From an uncultured Collinsella sp. (GTDB lineage: Bacteria > Actinomycetota > Coriobacteriia > Coriobacteriales > Coriobacteriaceae): a stretch of DNA of 20,244 bases. The position numbers were made by a program, and so were the translations under genes. Every line of letters starts with the position of its first letter. Position 1 is the first letter of the stretch. Under the pieces are notes generated by a model, which saw nothing but the letters and a program-made list of their open reading frames with translations, was not told the origin of the DNA and did not search any database. The DNA is taken from positions 1 through 20,244 of the forward strand of contig CABUTR010000028.1 of assembly GCA_902494555.1 (NCBI GenBank), given 5' to 3'. Shown here one piece after another: positions 1 to 7,439 of this stretch.

Positions 1-586
1 CAAAGATATAGGTCAGACCCTCGGGGCAGAGCGTCTCGATGTGCGCCGCGGGAATCTCGGAGGCCGCGTTGGTGTAGGTGACCTTACTCCCCTCCTCCAC
101 CAGCGAAAGCCCGGGACAGCCGTCAATGGTATGGCGTGATGCCTCGCCATGGTACTCGGCCACATCGCCCTCGAGCGCGCTTGCGATAAACGGCTCAAAG
201 TCAATGACGAAGTCGCCGATGCGTCGATACGCCAGCACATTGGCAATCTCCTGGAACAACGGTGCCTTGGTCGCGTCCAGGTGCAGATAGCACAGGCAGA
301 TAGCTCCGCCGCAAATCATGCCGGTATCGGAGTTCTCGCCGCCCATGGTGTAGCGGACCAGACGCGATTTACCCCCGGCCAGCAGCTCGCGCGCCTCGTC
401 CAGCGCAAAGAGCTCAATCTTGCCGCCGCCGATAGTGCCCGCCTGGCTGCCATCGGCAAAGACAGTCATCCATGCGCCCACACCGCGCGGGGACGACCCC
501 GCCGTACCGGCCACTACCACCAGCTCGCACGTCTCGCCAGCACGCAGGGCGGCAAGCGCCGCATTCACCACATCGAGCTTTTCCAT
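1..586 (-). CDS. xdhC: XdhC/CoxI-family molybdenum hydroxylase maturation protein (partial, 3' end beyond window)
   Basis: The frame opens at ATG 586-584 (MEKLDVVNAALAALRAG) and stays open to base 2, giving 195 codons; the C-terminus lies left of the window. The N-terminal XdhC_CoxI pattern is visible: a GSSPRGVGAWM stretch, then GTIGGGKIE, then a conserved GGAICLCYLH segment. XdhC proteins bind molybdenum cofactor and assist its sulfuration (or selenation) and insertion into xanthine dehydrogenase-type enzymes in the cytoplasm. The Rossmann-like C-terminal domain expected of the family is not in view. The start is supported by GAAGG seven bases upstream, overlapping the yqeB stop codon (TAGAAGG), so the gene is translated from the same transcript as yqeB with a 9-base gap. 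The yqeB neighbour points to a selenium-type hydroxylase client. The family call is firm; the client enzyme is inferred to be the XDH at 14119-16896. Confidence 0.85.
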   Translation of the reverse strand, partial: MEKLDVVNAALAALRAGETCELVVVAGTAGSSPRGVGAWMTVFADGSQAGTIGGGKIELFALDEARELLAGGKSRLVRYTMGGENSDTGMICGGAICLCYLHLDATKAPLFQEIANVLAYRRIGDFVIDFEPFIASALEGDVAEYHGEASRHTIDGCPGLSLVEEGSKVTYTNAASEIPAAHIETLCPEGLTYIF

Positions 587-595
587 TGCCGCCTT

Positions 596-1390
596 CTATC
601 CTCTAAAGACATCGGTGAGCATGGCGAGCGCCTCGAGCACGCCGCCGCCGACCGACGTCGCTTTGTCCGAAATATAGTTGATATAGCTGGCATCGCCGCG
701 CGGGTCGACGTCGGCACATTTAAAGCCCTCGGTCACCTGAACACCGTCGGCCAAAAGGCCGCGCAAGCAGCCGTCAATCTGCGTGACCATGGGAGTATCA
801 CCCGCATACCCGATCACATCGCCGGCACTCACGATGTCGCCGATGGTGCGGTCGGACCTAAACACGCCGGCGGCGGGGCTGTGGATAACGCGCTCCTTGC
901 CATAGCCGGCGATGACACCCGGCACGCCCGTATTGGGCTGGGGCGAACCTTGGGTAATGACACGGCCGAGAAAATGCCCGCGCATGGTCTCGACCACGGC
1001 GTCGCAGTCAACCGGCGCGGTAAAGCCCGGCCCCACGGCGATGACGGCAGGCGCCATGTCGCGCGTGGTGCCCAAGTTGCGCTTAGCCAAAATCGCGTCG
1101 ACCACAGCCGCGGGTTTAAGCTCATCGAGCATCTTGACCTGAGGGTCCACCACAACGGCGACGTCTCCAGCCTCGGTAATCTCAAGCGCCTCAGCCGGCG
1201 TCTGTGCCAAGCGAGCGCGAATGCCTTCGACCTCGACCTCGCCCAGGCGAATGGCCTCGCAAAAACAGATTGTGCGGCGGATGCACGTGGGAACCGCGAT
1301 ATCGGCCATAACGACCGAAACGCCGGCGCGCACCAAGCGAGCAGCGACGCCCGTGGCGATATCGCCGGCGCCGCGAACATAAACGAGCAT
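596..1390 (-). CDS. yqeB: YqeB, selenium-dependent molybdenum hydroxylase system protein
   Basis: This 264-residue protein opens with a nucleotide-binding-like MLVYVRGAGDIATGVAARL stretch (Rossmann-type GxGDxA) and ends with a lipoyl-like segment (IHSPAAGVF, IGDIVSAGDVIG), the layout known for the YqeB/EF2563 family. Members co-occur with selenium-dependent molybdenum hydroxylases and are thought to take part in making or inserting the labile selenium cofactor; the exact reaction is not settled. Length matches the family. The start at 1390 has GGGAGG about ten bases upstream. It is followed after 9 bases by xdhC on the same strand and is divergent from yqeC, so the three form one maturation locus. 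A perfect TATAAT lies upstream on its strand at 1474-1479, leaving a leader of about 75 bases. Confidence 0.9.
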   Translation of the reverse strand: MLVYVRGAGDIATGVAARLVRAGVSVVMADIAVPTCIRRTICFCEAIRLGEVEVEGIRARLAQTPAEALEITEAGDVAVVVDPQVKMLDELKPAAVVDAILAKRNLGTTRDMAPAVIAVGPGFTAPVDCDAVVETMRGHFLGRVITQGSPQPNTGVPGVIAGYGKERVIHSPAAGVFRSDRTIGDIVSAGDVIGYAGDTPMVTQIDGCLRGLLADGVQVTEGFKCADVDPRGDASYINYISDKATSVGGGVLEALAMLTDVFRG

Positions 1391-1431
1391 TCCCGGGGCA
1401 CCTCCCTGTGCTACGGTTTGAGCAGAGCAAA

Positions 1432-1446
1432 AGCGGTTCGGCCGCT
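1432..1446 (-). promoter_or_regulatory. Small hairpin with T-run in the yqeB leader
   Basis: Read on the minus strand, AGCGG-CCGAA-CCGCT forms a perfect 5-bp stem and is followed at once by TTTTGC. It lies between the candidate -10 at 1474-1479 and the yqeB start, so it could act as an attenuator. An overlapping longer fold pairs GAGTAG with CTGCTC on either side. The stem is short, and chance is possible. Confidence 0.25.
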
Positions 1447-1450
1447 ACTC

Positions 1451-1479
1451 TGATGATTATTTATTATCACAGTATTATA
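1451..1479. promoter_or_regulatory. AT-rich divergent promoter/operator region between yqeB and yqeC
   Basis: The 102-base gap between the divergent genes holds an AT-rich island in otherwise GC-rich DNA. On the minus strand a perfect TATAAT (1479 to 1474) faces yqeB; its -35 region (TCGTTT at 17 bases) is poor. On the plus strand TATTAT at 1462-1467 could serve yqeC. Bases 1451-1469 (TGATGATTATTTATTATCA) form an imperfect palindrome with TGAT and ATCA ends, a possible repressor site. This is a sequence-only call. Confidence 0.4.
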
Positions 1480-1492
1480 CGGCGGTGAACAG

Positions 1493-2230
1493 ATGGAAAC
1501 GACGAGCGGAAACCTTGCCTCCGCGCTCAAGATCGAGCCGGGCATTACCGCGATTATCGGCAGTGGCGGCAAGTCGACGCTGCTGAAGACGCTGGGTCTC
1601 GAGCTCATGCGCACTGGCGGCCGCGTGCTCCTCTGTACCACCACGCACATGTTTCCCGTCGCCGGCGTGCCATGGGACGGGTCGAGCCGTCGCCTGGACG
1701 CCGCGCCTTGGAAGCCGGGGACCCTACATGTTCCCGGCTGCATCTGCGAGGCATGCGCGGGACTTGTCCGCGGAAGTATCTGCCAGGCGGGTGTTTTGAA
1801 CCCGGAGACAGGCAAGCTCTCCGCCCCCGCCGAGCCGCTCAACGAGCTGGCGCAGCGCTTTGACTATGTGTTGGCCGAGGCAGATGGCAGCAAGCAACTC
1901 CCGCTCAAGGCGCATGCCGTCTGGGAGCCGGTAATTCCCGCCGCCGCGACAAACGTTGTCTGGGTCGTCGGCGCCTCGGGGCTGGGCAAGCCCGTCGCCG
2001 AGGTTGTCCACCGCCCCGAGCTCTTCTGCGAGCGCTGCGGCTGCGAGCCCACCGACGCTGCCACCCCAGAGCGCGTCGCCCAGGTGCTCAATGCCGAGCT
2101 GCAGATGCTGAACCTAAACAATGCCCGCATCATGCTCAACCAAGTCGACACGCTTGCCGATCCAACGATGGCAGATCGCTTCGAGGCAGCCCTCGGCCGC
2201 TCCATCGTCGCCACCAGCCTCAAGGGGTAG
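1493..2230 (+). CDS. yqeC: YqeC, selenium cofactor biosynthesis protein
   Basis: This 245-residue protein has an N-terminal P-loop-like motif GSGGKST (residues 23-29) and the family hallmark EADGSKQLPLKAH (129-141) followed by EPVIP, which identify the YqeC family. Members are cytoplasmic and occur with YqeB in genomes that use selenium as a labile cofactor of molybdenum hydroxylases; the biochemical step is not established. Extra cysteines are seen as CICEAC (83-88) and CERCGC (around 179-184). The start at 1493 has GGCGGTGAA upstream, an adequate but not strong ribosome binding site. The stop codon lies inside the left arm of a hairpin shared with the convergent hydA. The gene stands alone on the plus strand, divergent from yqeB-xdhC. 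Confidence 0.9.
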   Translation: METTSGNLASALKIEPGITAIIGSGGKSTLLKTLGLELMRTGGRVLLCTTTHMFPVAGVPWDGSSRRLDAAPWKPGTLHVPGCICEACAGLVRGSICQAGVLNPETGKLSAPAEPLNELAQRFDYVLAEADGSKQLPLKAHAVWEPVIPAAATNVVWVVGASGLGKPVAEVVHRPELFCERCGCEPTDAATPERVAQVLNAELQMLNLNNARIMLNQVDTLADPTMADRFEAALGRSIVATSLKG

Positions 2231-2262
2231 CTAAAAGAGCCCCGTCCCAAATTAGCTACCCT
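2224..2262. terminator. Hairpin between convergent yqeC and hydA
   Basis: GGGTAGCTAA (2225-2234) is perfectly repeated in inverse as TTAGCTACCC (2252-2261), extendable by one G-T pair, with a 17-base loop. It sits exactly between the two convergent stop codons and includes the yqeC TAG. There is no strong T-run on either side, so its role as a bidirectional terminator or mRNA end-stabiliser is inferred from position and stem quality. Confidence 0.5.
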
Positions 2263-2275
2263 GGCGGCCTTCCTG

Positions 2276-3643
2276 TTAGCGGGGCACGTAGCGACCGGGC
2301 TGGGCTCCGGTAGGCTCGCCGTCGCGTGCCGCCAGCACGCCGTTCACAAACACGGCCTTGGCGCGGCCATGTGCCTCAAAACCCTCGAGCGGCGTGTAGT
2401 CCACAGCCTGATGCTGCGTCGCCGCGCTAATGGTCCAGCGCGCCTGGGGATCCCACACGCACACGTCGGCATCGGCGCCCTCGGCAAGACAGCCCTTGCG
2501 CGGATACATGCCAAAGACGCGCGCCGGGTTCTCGCTCATCAAGCGGCACAGATCCTCGGGTCCCAGCTGGCCCTCAAAGCTCGTGGCAATCGCGACGGGA
2601 CGATGCTCCACGCCGGGCCCGCCGTTGGGAATCGCGCGGAAATCATCGCGTCCGCGGTCCTTTTGCCCGTGCAGGTTAAAGCTGCAATGATCGGTCGCAA
2701 TAGTATCGATCTCGCCAGCCACAAGCGCCTCGCGCAGCGCGGCACGGTCACCGGCATGGCGCAGCGGCGGGCTCATCACGTACTTGGCGCCCGCAAAGCC
2801 GTCCTCGCCCTGCTCCAGATAGCAGGTGTCGTCGAGCATCAGATACTGAGGGCAGGTCTCGACATAGATGTTCTTCTGCCCGCGCGCTTTGGCAGCGCGA
2901 ATGGCCTCGAGCCCCAGCTTGGTCGAAAGGTGCACCACGTTGACCGGAGCGTCCCCGGCCAAGTGCGCCAGATACAGCAGGCGGCTCACGGCCTCGGCCT
3001 CACACACGTCCGGACGGCTGAGCGCATGGCCCTCGGGCCCGTGGATACCCTGCTCAAACACGCGCTTCTGCAGCGCGTTGACCAACGTGCCGTTCTCGCA
3101 ATGCACGCACAGGATACCGCCCACGCGCTTGAGCTCCTCCAGCACCTCGAGCGTCTCGGCATCGTCCAGGCGCAGATGGTCGTAGGCAAAGTAGGTCTTA
3201 AACGACGACACGCCCGCCTCGCGCATGGCCGAAAGATCGGCGCGGTTGCGCTCATTCCACTCGGCAAGCGCCATATGAAAAGCGTAGTTGGCGGTGCAGG
3301 TGCCGTCGGCGCGGCGATGCCACTCGACCAAGGCATCGGGCATGGTCACGCCGCGATCGGCCGTCGCGTAGTCCACAATGGTCGTCGTGCCGCCGCAGGC
3401 AGCCGCGCGCGTGCCGGTCTCAAAGCTATCGGCTGTCCAATCCATGCCGGTCCAGCACTGCATGTGCGTGTGCCCATCGATAAAGCCCGGGAACACCCAG
3501 CAGCCCGCAGCATCCTCGACGGTATCACCCTCGGCCGGCTCAATCGCCGCGGCAATCCGCACGATCTTGTCGCCCTCCATGGCAAGATCGGCGCGGCGAA
3601 GCCCCTGGGGCGTCACGAGCGCGCCGTTTTTGATGATGATCAT
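2276..3643 (-). CDS. hydA: Dihydropyrimidinase / D-hydantoinase family cyclic amidohydrolase
   Basis: This 455-residue protein carries the full metal site of the dihydropyrimidinase branch of the amidohydrolase superfamily: GHTH (H58, H60), the lysine that becomes carboxylated in SFKTYFAY (K149), HCEN (H181), VHLS (H238) and ATDH (D318). The tail NPARVFGMYPRKGCLAEGADAD is typical. It should hydrolyse a cyclic amide (hydantoin, dihydropyrimidine or a purine ring-opening product) in the cytoplasm; the substrate cannot be read from sequence. In E. coli the homologous phenylhydantoinase lies in the ygeWXYZ locus, and in gut anaerobes this family belongs to the urate-degradation cluster. AAGGAG overlaps the mocA stop (TAAGGAG) with the ATG 9 bases further on, so it is co-translated with mocA. 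Confidence 0.9.
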   Translation of the reverse strand: MIIIKNGALVTPQGLRRADLAMEGDKIVRIAAAIEPAEGDTVEDAAGCWVFPGFIDGHTHMQCWTGMDWTADSFETGTRAAACGGTTTIVDYATADRGVTMPDALVEWHRRADGTCTANYAFHMALAEWNERNRADLSAMREAGVSSFKTYFAYDHLRLDDAETLEVLEELKRVGGILCVHCENGTLVNALQKRVFEQGIHGPEGHALSRPDVCEAEAVSRLLYLAHLAGDAPVNVVHLSTKLGLEAIRAAKARGQKNIYVETCPQYLMLDDTCYLEQGEDGFAGAKYVMSPPLRHAGDRAALREALVAGEIDTIATDHCSFNLHGQKDRGRDDFRAIPNGGPGVEHRPVAIATSFEGQLGPEDLCRLMSENPARVFGMYPRKGCLAEGADADVCVWDPQARWTISAATQHQAVDYTPLEGFEAHGRAKAVFVNGVLAARDGEPTGAQPGRYVPR

Positions 3644-3652
3644 AATTGCTCC

Positions 3653-4267
3653 TTATTGATTGATGCAGTTGGCCACGCGATCAAAATACGAGCAGGCGGC
3701 GATATGCTCCGTTATGCGTCGCTGTCCCTTGACGGTATCGACGTCCCACAGCTCGTAGGCACGCGCCTCGACCAGCACCACGTCGGTACGGTCCTTGAGG
3801 ATCGAACCGCCGCCGTCCTTACCCTCAAGACACATAAGTGCATCGAACAGTTCCGCCGGAAAGAGCACCGGGCTCGAAGGCTCACCGTTGCACGCAAGAC
3901 GAACCGGATACTTGCGGCCACGCTCATCAAACGCGCGAACCATGGCCTCAAAAGAATCCGAACTCACGAGCGGCTGGTCGCCCGGCAAAAAGAGGCAACC
4001 CTTCCAGCCGCGGCTCGCCCCCCACGAAAGGCCCGCACGGACGCTTTCGCTCCTGAGCTCGCCATCGTGCAGCACGCACGGGCAATGCTTGTCATCACAA
4101 ATCCGAGCGACCTCGGGCCAACGCGTCGAAACCACAACGTCAAAGCCCCGGGGAACCGAATCGATGGTCCGGGCAATCAGCAGCTCGCCATAGATATCGG
4201 CGAGCATCTTGTTAGAGCCAAATCGCTTGCCCTCGCCCGAAGCCATAATGACGCAACCAAGTTTCAT
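3653..4267 (-). CDS. mocA: MocA-type molybdenum cofactor cytidylyltransferase (YgfJ-like)
   Basis: This 204-residue NTP-transferase has the nucleotide-binding signature MASGEGKRFGSNKML at residues 8-22 and the GDQP motif at 96-99, both typical of MocA/MobA proteins. MocA joins CTP to molybdopterin to make the dinucleotide form (MCD) used by xanthine dehydrogenase-type enzymes. The first ATG of the open frame is at 4318, but I place the start at 4267 (MKLGCVIM): it has GGGGAGG eight bases upstream and puts the signature at the usual distance from the N-terminus. It is followed after 9 bases by hydA. A terminator (4356-4394) separates it from ygeW, so it needs its own promoter between 4268 and 4355; I see no convincing one there. 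MobA-type GTP use cannot be fully excluded, but the context favours MCD. Confidence 0.85.
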   Translation of the reverse strand: MKLGCVIMASGEGKRFGSNKMLADIYGELLIARTIDSVPRGFDVVVSTRWPEVARICDDKHCPCVLHDGELRSESVRAGLSWGASRGWKGCLFLPGDQPLVSSDSFEAMVRAFDERGRKYPVRLACNGEPSSPVLFPAELFDALMCLEGKDGGGSILKDRTDVVLVEARAYELWDVDTVKGQRRITEHIAACSYFDRVANCINQ

Positions 4268-4355
4268 GGCGATACCTCCCCTGAAACCATCGTACCCATA
4301 ACTCGCGTCGCGGGGCATCTACATCGAAAGCGCTTATCCCGCACGCCCACGATGC

Positions 4356-4394
4356 AAAAAGGGGCACCCCGCCGGTTGGCAGAGCGCCCCCTTT
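4356..4394 (-). terminator. Rho-independent terminator after ygeW
   Basis: On the minus strand AAAGGGG pairs with CCCCTTT, continued (past one bulged G) by CGCTCT with GGGGTG and by GCC with GGC around an AACC loop, and followed by TTTTT. It begins 23 bases after the ygeW stop. The stem, tight loop and T-run make this the clearest terminator in the window, and it splits ygeW from mocA-hydA. Confidence 0.85.
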
Positions 4395-4417
4395 ACATGG
4401 CTTACCTCAGCGCGGCT

Positions 4418-5620
4418 TTAGGCCTGGAACCAACGGGCGGTGTTGCGCTCGTCGAGGGCCTTGAGGGTAGCGGCGGGATCGGCAACCTTCTGCAGGAACA
4501 TCATGGCAGCAATGGCGTACGGCTTGTAGCTGGCCTCCTTGTACATGCCCACGCGGTGCATGTCGAAGACGTCGGCGTTAACCTCGCCGTGCTCGCAGGA
4601 GACACCGGAGATGTCGGCAGGCAGCGGGTGCATAAAGATGGTGTCCTGACCGTTGGCAGTCTTCTCCATGAGCTCGGTCGTGGAGCACCAGTCCTGATGG
4701 GTGGCGTTCTGGGCGAGCAGCTCCTTCTCGAGCGCTGCGATGCCGGCGTCGTCGCCCTCGGCGTACAGGTTGGTACGCTTCTCCATGGCGGCAAACGGAG
4801 CCCAGCTCTTGGGGATCACGATGTCGGCGCCCTCGAAGGCCTCCGCCATGGTGTTGACCTGCTTAAAGGTGGTGCCGGACTCGGCGGCGTAGCCCTTAGC
4901 GCGCTCGACGACCTCGGGCATGAGGTCGTAGCCCTCGGGGTGGGCCAGGGTGACGTCCATGCCAAAGCGGGGCAGCAGGCTGATCAGCGACTGCGGGCAG
5001 GACAGCGGCTTGCCGTAAGAGGGCGAATAGGCCCAGGTAACGGCAACCTTCTTGCCCTTGAGGTTCTCAAGGCCGCCAAACTCGTTGATGAGGTAGAGCA
5101 TGTCGGCAGAGGACTGCGTGGGGTGGTCGGAATCGGACTGCAGAGAGATGAGCGTGGGACGGTGATCCAGAACGCCGTCCTCGTAGGCCTGCTGTACGGA
5201 CTCGGAAACCTCGGCCATGTAGGCGTCGCCCTTGCCGATGTACATGTCGTCGCGGATGCCGATGACGTCGGCCATGAAGGAGATCATGGTAGCGGTCTCG
5301 CGGACGGTCTCGCCGTGAGCGATCTGGGACTTCTTCTCGTCCAGGTCCTGCAGCTCAAGGCCGAGCAGGTTGGCGGCCTTAGAGAAGGAGAAGCGCGTAC
5401 GGGTGGAGTTGTCGCGGAACAGGGAGACGGCCAGACCCGAGTCGAAGATCTTGGACGAAACGTTGTTCTCACGCAGCTCGCGCAGGGCGTCGGCAACGAT
5501 GTAGAGAGCCTTGAGCTCATCGGTGGTCTTGTCCCAGGTGTGCAGGAAGTCGCTGCCGTACATGCCCTTAAAATCGAGGCTGTTCAGCTGCTCGACGAGC
5601 TCGGTAAACTTAGCGTCCAT
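4418..5620 (-). CDS. ygeW: YgeW, knotted carbamoyltransferase-like protein
   Basis: This 400-residue protein belongs to the aspartate/ornithine carbamoyltransferase superfamily: the carbamoyl-phosphate motif STRTR (residues 72-76), SDSDHPTQS (about 152-160) and a late HPLP. Ornithine transcarbamylases usually have HCLP at that last site, so HPLP fits the YgeW/acetylornithine-carbamoyltransferase-like group. YgeW is a constant member of the ygeW-ygeX-ygeY-ygfK-hydA set and probably acts on a carbamoylated intermediate of purine breakdown, perhaps in the phosphorolytic direction to give carbamoyl phosphate; that role is inferred. The frame extends upstream to 5812, but the start MDAKFTELVEQL at 5620 has AAAGGA at the right distance and matches family length. 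A strong terminator follows. A 200-base gap separates it from ygeY upstream. Confidence 0.9.
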   Translation of the reverse strand: MDAKFTELVEQLNSLDFKGMYGSDFLHTWDKTTDELKALYIVADALRELRENNVSSKIFDSGLAVSLFRDNSTRTRFSFSKAANLLGLELQDLDEKKSQIAHGETVRETATMISFMADVIGIRDDMYIGKGDAYMAEVSESVQQAYEDGVLDHRPTLISLQSDSDHPTQSSADMLYLINEFGGLENLKGKKVAVTWAYSPSYGKPLSCPQSLISLLPRFGMDVTLAHPEGYDLMPEVVERAKGYAAESGTTFKQVNTMAEAFEGADIVIPKSWAPFAAMEKRTNLYAEGDDAGIAALEKELLAQNATHQDWCSTTELMEKTANGQDTIFMHPLPADISGVSCEHGEVNADVFDMHRVGMYKEASYKPYAIAAMMFLQKVADPAATLKALDERNTARWFQA

Positions 5621-5774
5621 GTAAATATCCTTTCCAAAGATGAAACGATCGCAATGAGTAAATGCGCTCCGGCGTGCGCGTGTGGCTAGAACATGCAGAG
5701 CGCTATGACGAGGACCCGCTACCGTTGAGGAAGCATGGGAGATAACGACCGCGGGCCCCAAGTCAACAGGGGAT

Positions 5775-5799
5775 GCCGGGGACACGAGCGGTCCCCGGC
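5775..5799 (-). terminator. GC-rich perfect hairpin after ygeY
   Basis: GCCGGGGAC (5775-5783) and GTCCCCGGC (5791-5799) form a perfect 9-bp stem with a 7-base loop, 22 bases after the ygeY stop. On the minus strand it is followed by ATCCCCTGTTGAC and not by a T-run, so it looks more like an mRNA 3'-end stabiliser or a weak terminator than a full intrinsic terminator. Nothing else clear was seen in 5621-5821; TTGACT on the minus strand just beyond the stem is a possible -35 for ygeW but has no good -10. Confidence 0.45.
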
Positions 5800-5821
5800 T
5801 CAACAAGATCAAGGAATGGGA

Positions 5822-7207
5822 CTAGTCGATCTTGTTGTTGGTCAGACCGGCGCGGAACACGGTGGCGTCGCCATCGGCCTGGCTCGGATCGTAGAGGTTC
5901 AGGGCAGCCACATACATGGCGGCAGCGGTGACCAGGTCGTCCTTGTAGGTGACCTCGTTGGGAGCGTGAGCCTGAGACTCGGCACCCGGGCCAAAGCCGA
6001 CGCAGGGGATGCCATAGCGGCCCTGGATGGAAACGCAGTTCGTGGAGAAGGTCCACTTGTCGCACAGCGGACGACCGGTGCGCTTGTCCATGCTGGGCTC
6101 GCAGCCGATGCGCTCGTCACCGAACATGGCCTTGTGGGCGTCGACGAGGGCCTTGACGTGCGGAGCGGTCTCCTTGTTGATCCACGTGGGGAAGTAAGCC
6201 TCGGTCTCGTAGACCTCGCCGGTCCAGGACGGACGGTCGTACATGTACATGGAGACCTTCACGTCGTCGCCGTACTTCTTGGCGGCCGGCAGGTTGCGGA
6301 TCTCGTCCAGGCAGGACTCCCAGGTCTCGCCGGCGGTCATACGACGGTCGATGGAGATGGCGCAGGAGTCAGCGACAGCGCAGCGGCTGGGGCTGGTGTA
6401 GAAGATCTGGCTGACGGTGCAGGTGCCGCGGCCCAGGAAGCGGGCGTCCTCAAAGTGCTCGGGGTTGTACTTGGGGTCGAGCATCTTGACGAGGCCCTTG
6501 ATGTCGGTCGACTCGTCGCAGCCGTTGTTGTTGAGGGCGCGGACGTCGGCGATGATGTCGGCCATCTTGTAGATGGCGTTATCGCCGCGGTCGGGAGCGG
6601 AACCGTGGCAGGAGGTGCCGTGAACATCGACGCGGATCTCCATGCGGCCGCGGTGACCGCGATAGATGCCGCCGTCGGTGGGCTCAGTGGAAATGACGAA
6701 CTCGGGCTTAATGCCGTCCTTGTTGTAGATGTACTGCCAGCACATGCCGTCGCAGTCCTCTTCCTGGACGGTGCCGACGACCATGATCTTGTAGCCCTCG
6801 GGGATGAGGCCCATGTCCTTCATCATCTTGGCAGCGTAGGTAGCAGAAGCCATGCCACCCTCCTGGTCGGAGCCGCCGCGGCCGTAGATGATCTCGTCGG
6901 TCTCGTAGCCCTCATAGGGATCGGCGTCCCAGTTCTCGATGTTGCCGATACCGACGGTGTCGATGTGGGAGTCGATGGCGATGATCTTGTCGCCCTCGCC
7001 CATAAAGCCCATGACGTTGCCCAGGCCGTCGACCTTGACCTCGTCATAGCCAAGGCTCTCCATCTCGGCCTTGATGCAAGCGACAACCTCGCCCTCCTCG
7101 CAGGACTCAGAGGGATGCGAGATCATAGCGCGCAGGAAGCGAGTCATATCAGCGCGATGGGACTCAGCAGCAGCCTTGATAGCGTCGAAATCGAGTTCTT
7201 TAGCCAT
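5822..7207 (-). CDS. ygeY: YgeY, M20-family selenium-metabolism-linked hydrolase
   Basis: This 461-residue M20 (ArgE/DapE/CPG2) metallohydrolase has AIDSHIDTVG (H81 metal ligand, D83 catalytic), GGSDQEGGMA (bridging D114) and TVQEEDCDG (catalytic E149, ligand E150). M20 enzymes cleave amide bonds with two metal ions in the cytoplasm. YgeY members are linked by gene neighbourhood to selenium-dependent molybdenum hydroxylases and are needed with YgeX and YgeW in the anaerobic urate pathway of other gut bacteria; the true substrate is not known from sequence. The start at 7207 is preceded by GAAAGG about nine bases upstream. It lies downstream of ygeX on the same strand, separated by 232 bases that hold an inverted-repeat element. 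Confidence 0.9.
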   Translation of the reverse strand: MAKELDFDAIKAAAESHRADMTRFLRAMISHPSESCEEGEVVACIKAEMESLGYDEVKVDGLGNVMGFMGEGDKIIAIDSHIDTVGIGNIENWDADPYEGYETDEIIYGRGGSDQEGGMASATYAAKMMKDMGLIPEGYKIMVVGTVQEEDCDGMCWQYIYNKDGIKPEFVISTEPTDGGIYRGHRGRMEIRVDVHGTSCHGSAPDRGDNAIYKMADIIADVRALNNNGCDESTDIKGLVKMLDPKYNPEHFEDARFLGRGTCTVSQIFYTSPSRCAVADSCAISIDRRMTAGETWESCLDEIRNLPAAKKYGDDVKVSMYMYDRPSWTGEVYETEAYFPTWINKETAPHVKALVDAHKAMFGDERIGCEPSMDKRTGRPLCDKWTFSTNCVSIQGRYGIPCVGFGPGAESQAHAPNEVTYKDDLVTAAAMYVAALNLYDPSQADGDATVFRAGLTNNKID

Positions 7208-7244
7208 TGTTCATAACCTTTCAAACGAAGGAATCTACCTGTGA

Positions 7245-7368
7245 GGTGGCGGAGCGATACCTATTTACTCCGCTGCTCGGACAGTCCTGCGCAAGACGGA
7301 AAGCACATTAAGTGCTTTCCTTTGCGTGCGGAACTCGCGACGGAGCAAATAGGTATCGCTCCGCCTCC
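7245..7368. repeat. 124-bp inverted-repeat element between ygeX and ygeY
   Basis: The outer arms are 25 bases each, 7248-7272 and 7341-7365 (GGCGGAGCGATACC... against ...GGTATCGCTCCGCC), matching at 24 of 25 positions; two more G-C pairs outside the arms extend the match to 7245/7368. At the centre GGAAAGCAC (7298-7306) and GTGCTTTCC (7312-7320) form a second perfect stem around ATTAA. The segments between the stems are only partly complementary. No open frame of note lies inside. The nested design resembles a MITE or a large palindromic intergenic repeat; as RNA it would fold into a long hairpin ahead of ygeY. Confidence 0.75.
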
Positions 7369-7439
7369 CGGGTTCATGCATCTGCAGGACATAGGGGGTC
7401 TAATAGGAATTTGGCGCGGCGCATTGCACCGCCCAACGA

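Noticed and set aside
149..1453. Plus-strand open frame of 434 codons over xdhC and yqeB
   Set aside because: It spans two real minus-strand genes and their junction, and has no ribosome binding site or domain.
2369..5689. Plus-strand open frame of more than 1100 codons
   Set aside because: It is antisense to hydA, mocA and ygeW, which have clear family motifs and ribosome binding sites. Its translation is low-complexity (His/Arg/Ala/Val/Gly-rich) with no domain, as expected for a shadow frame in GC-rich DNA.
5735..7216. Plus-strand open frame of 493 codons opposite ygeY
   Set aside because: It has a repetitive Val/Asp/Gly/Ala composition without motifs; ygeY on the minus strand has the complete M20 active site.
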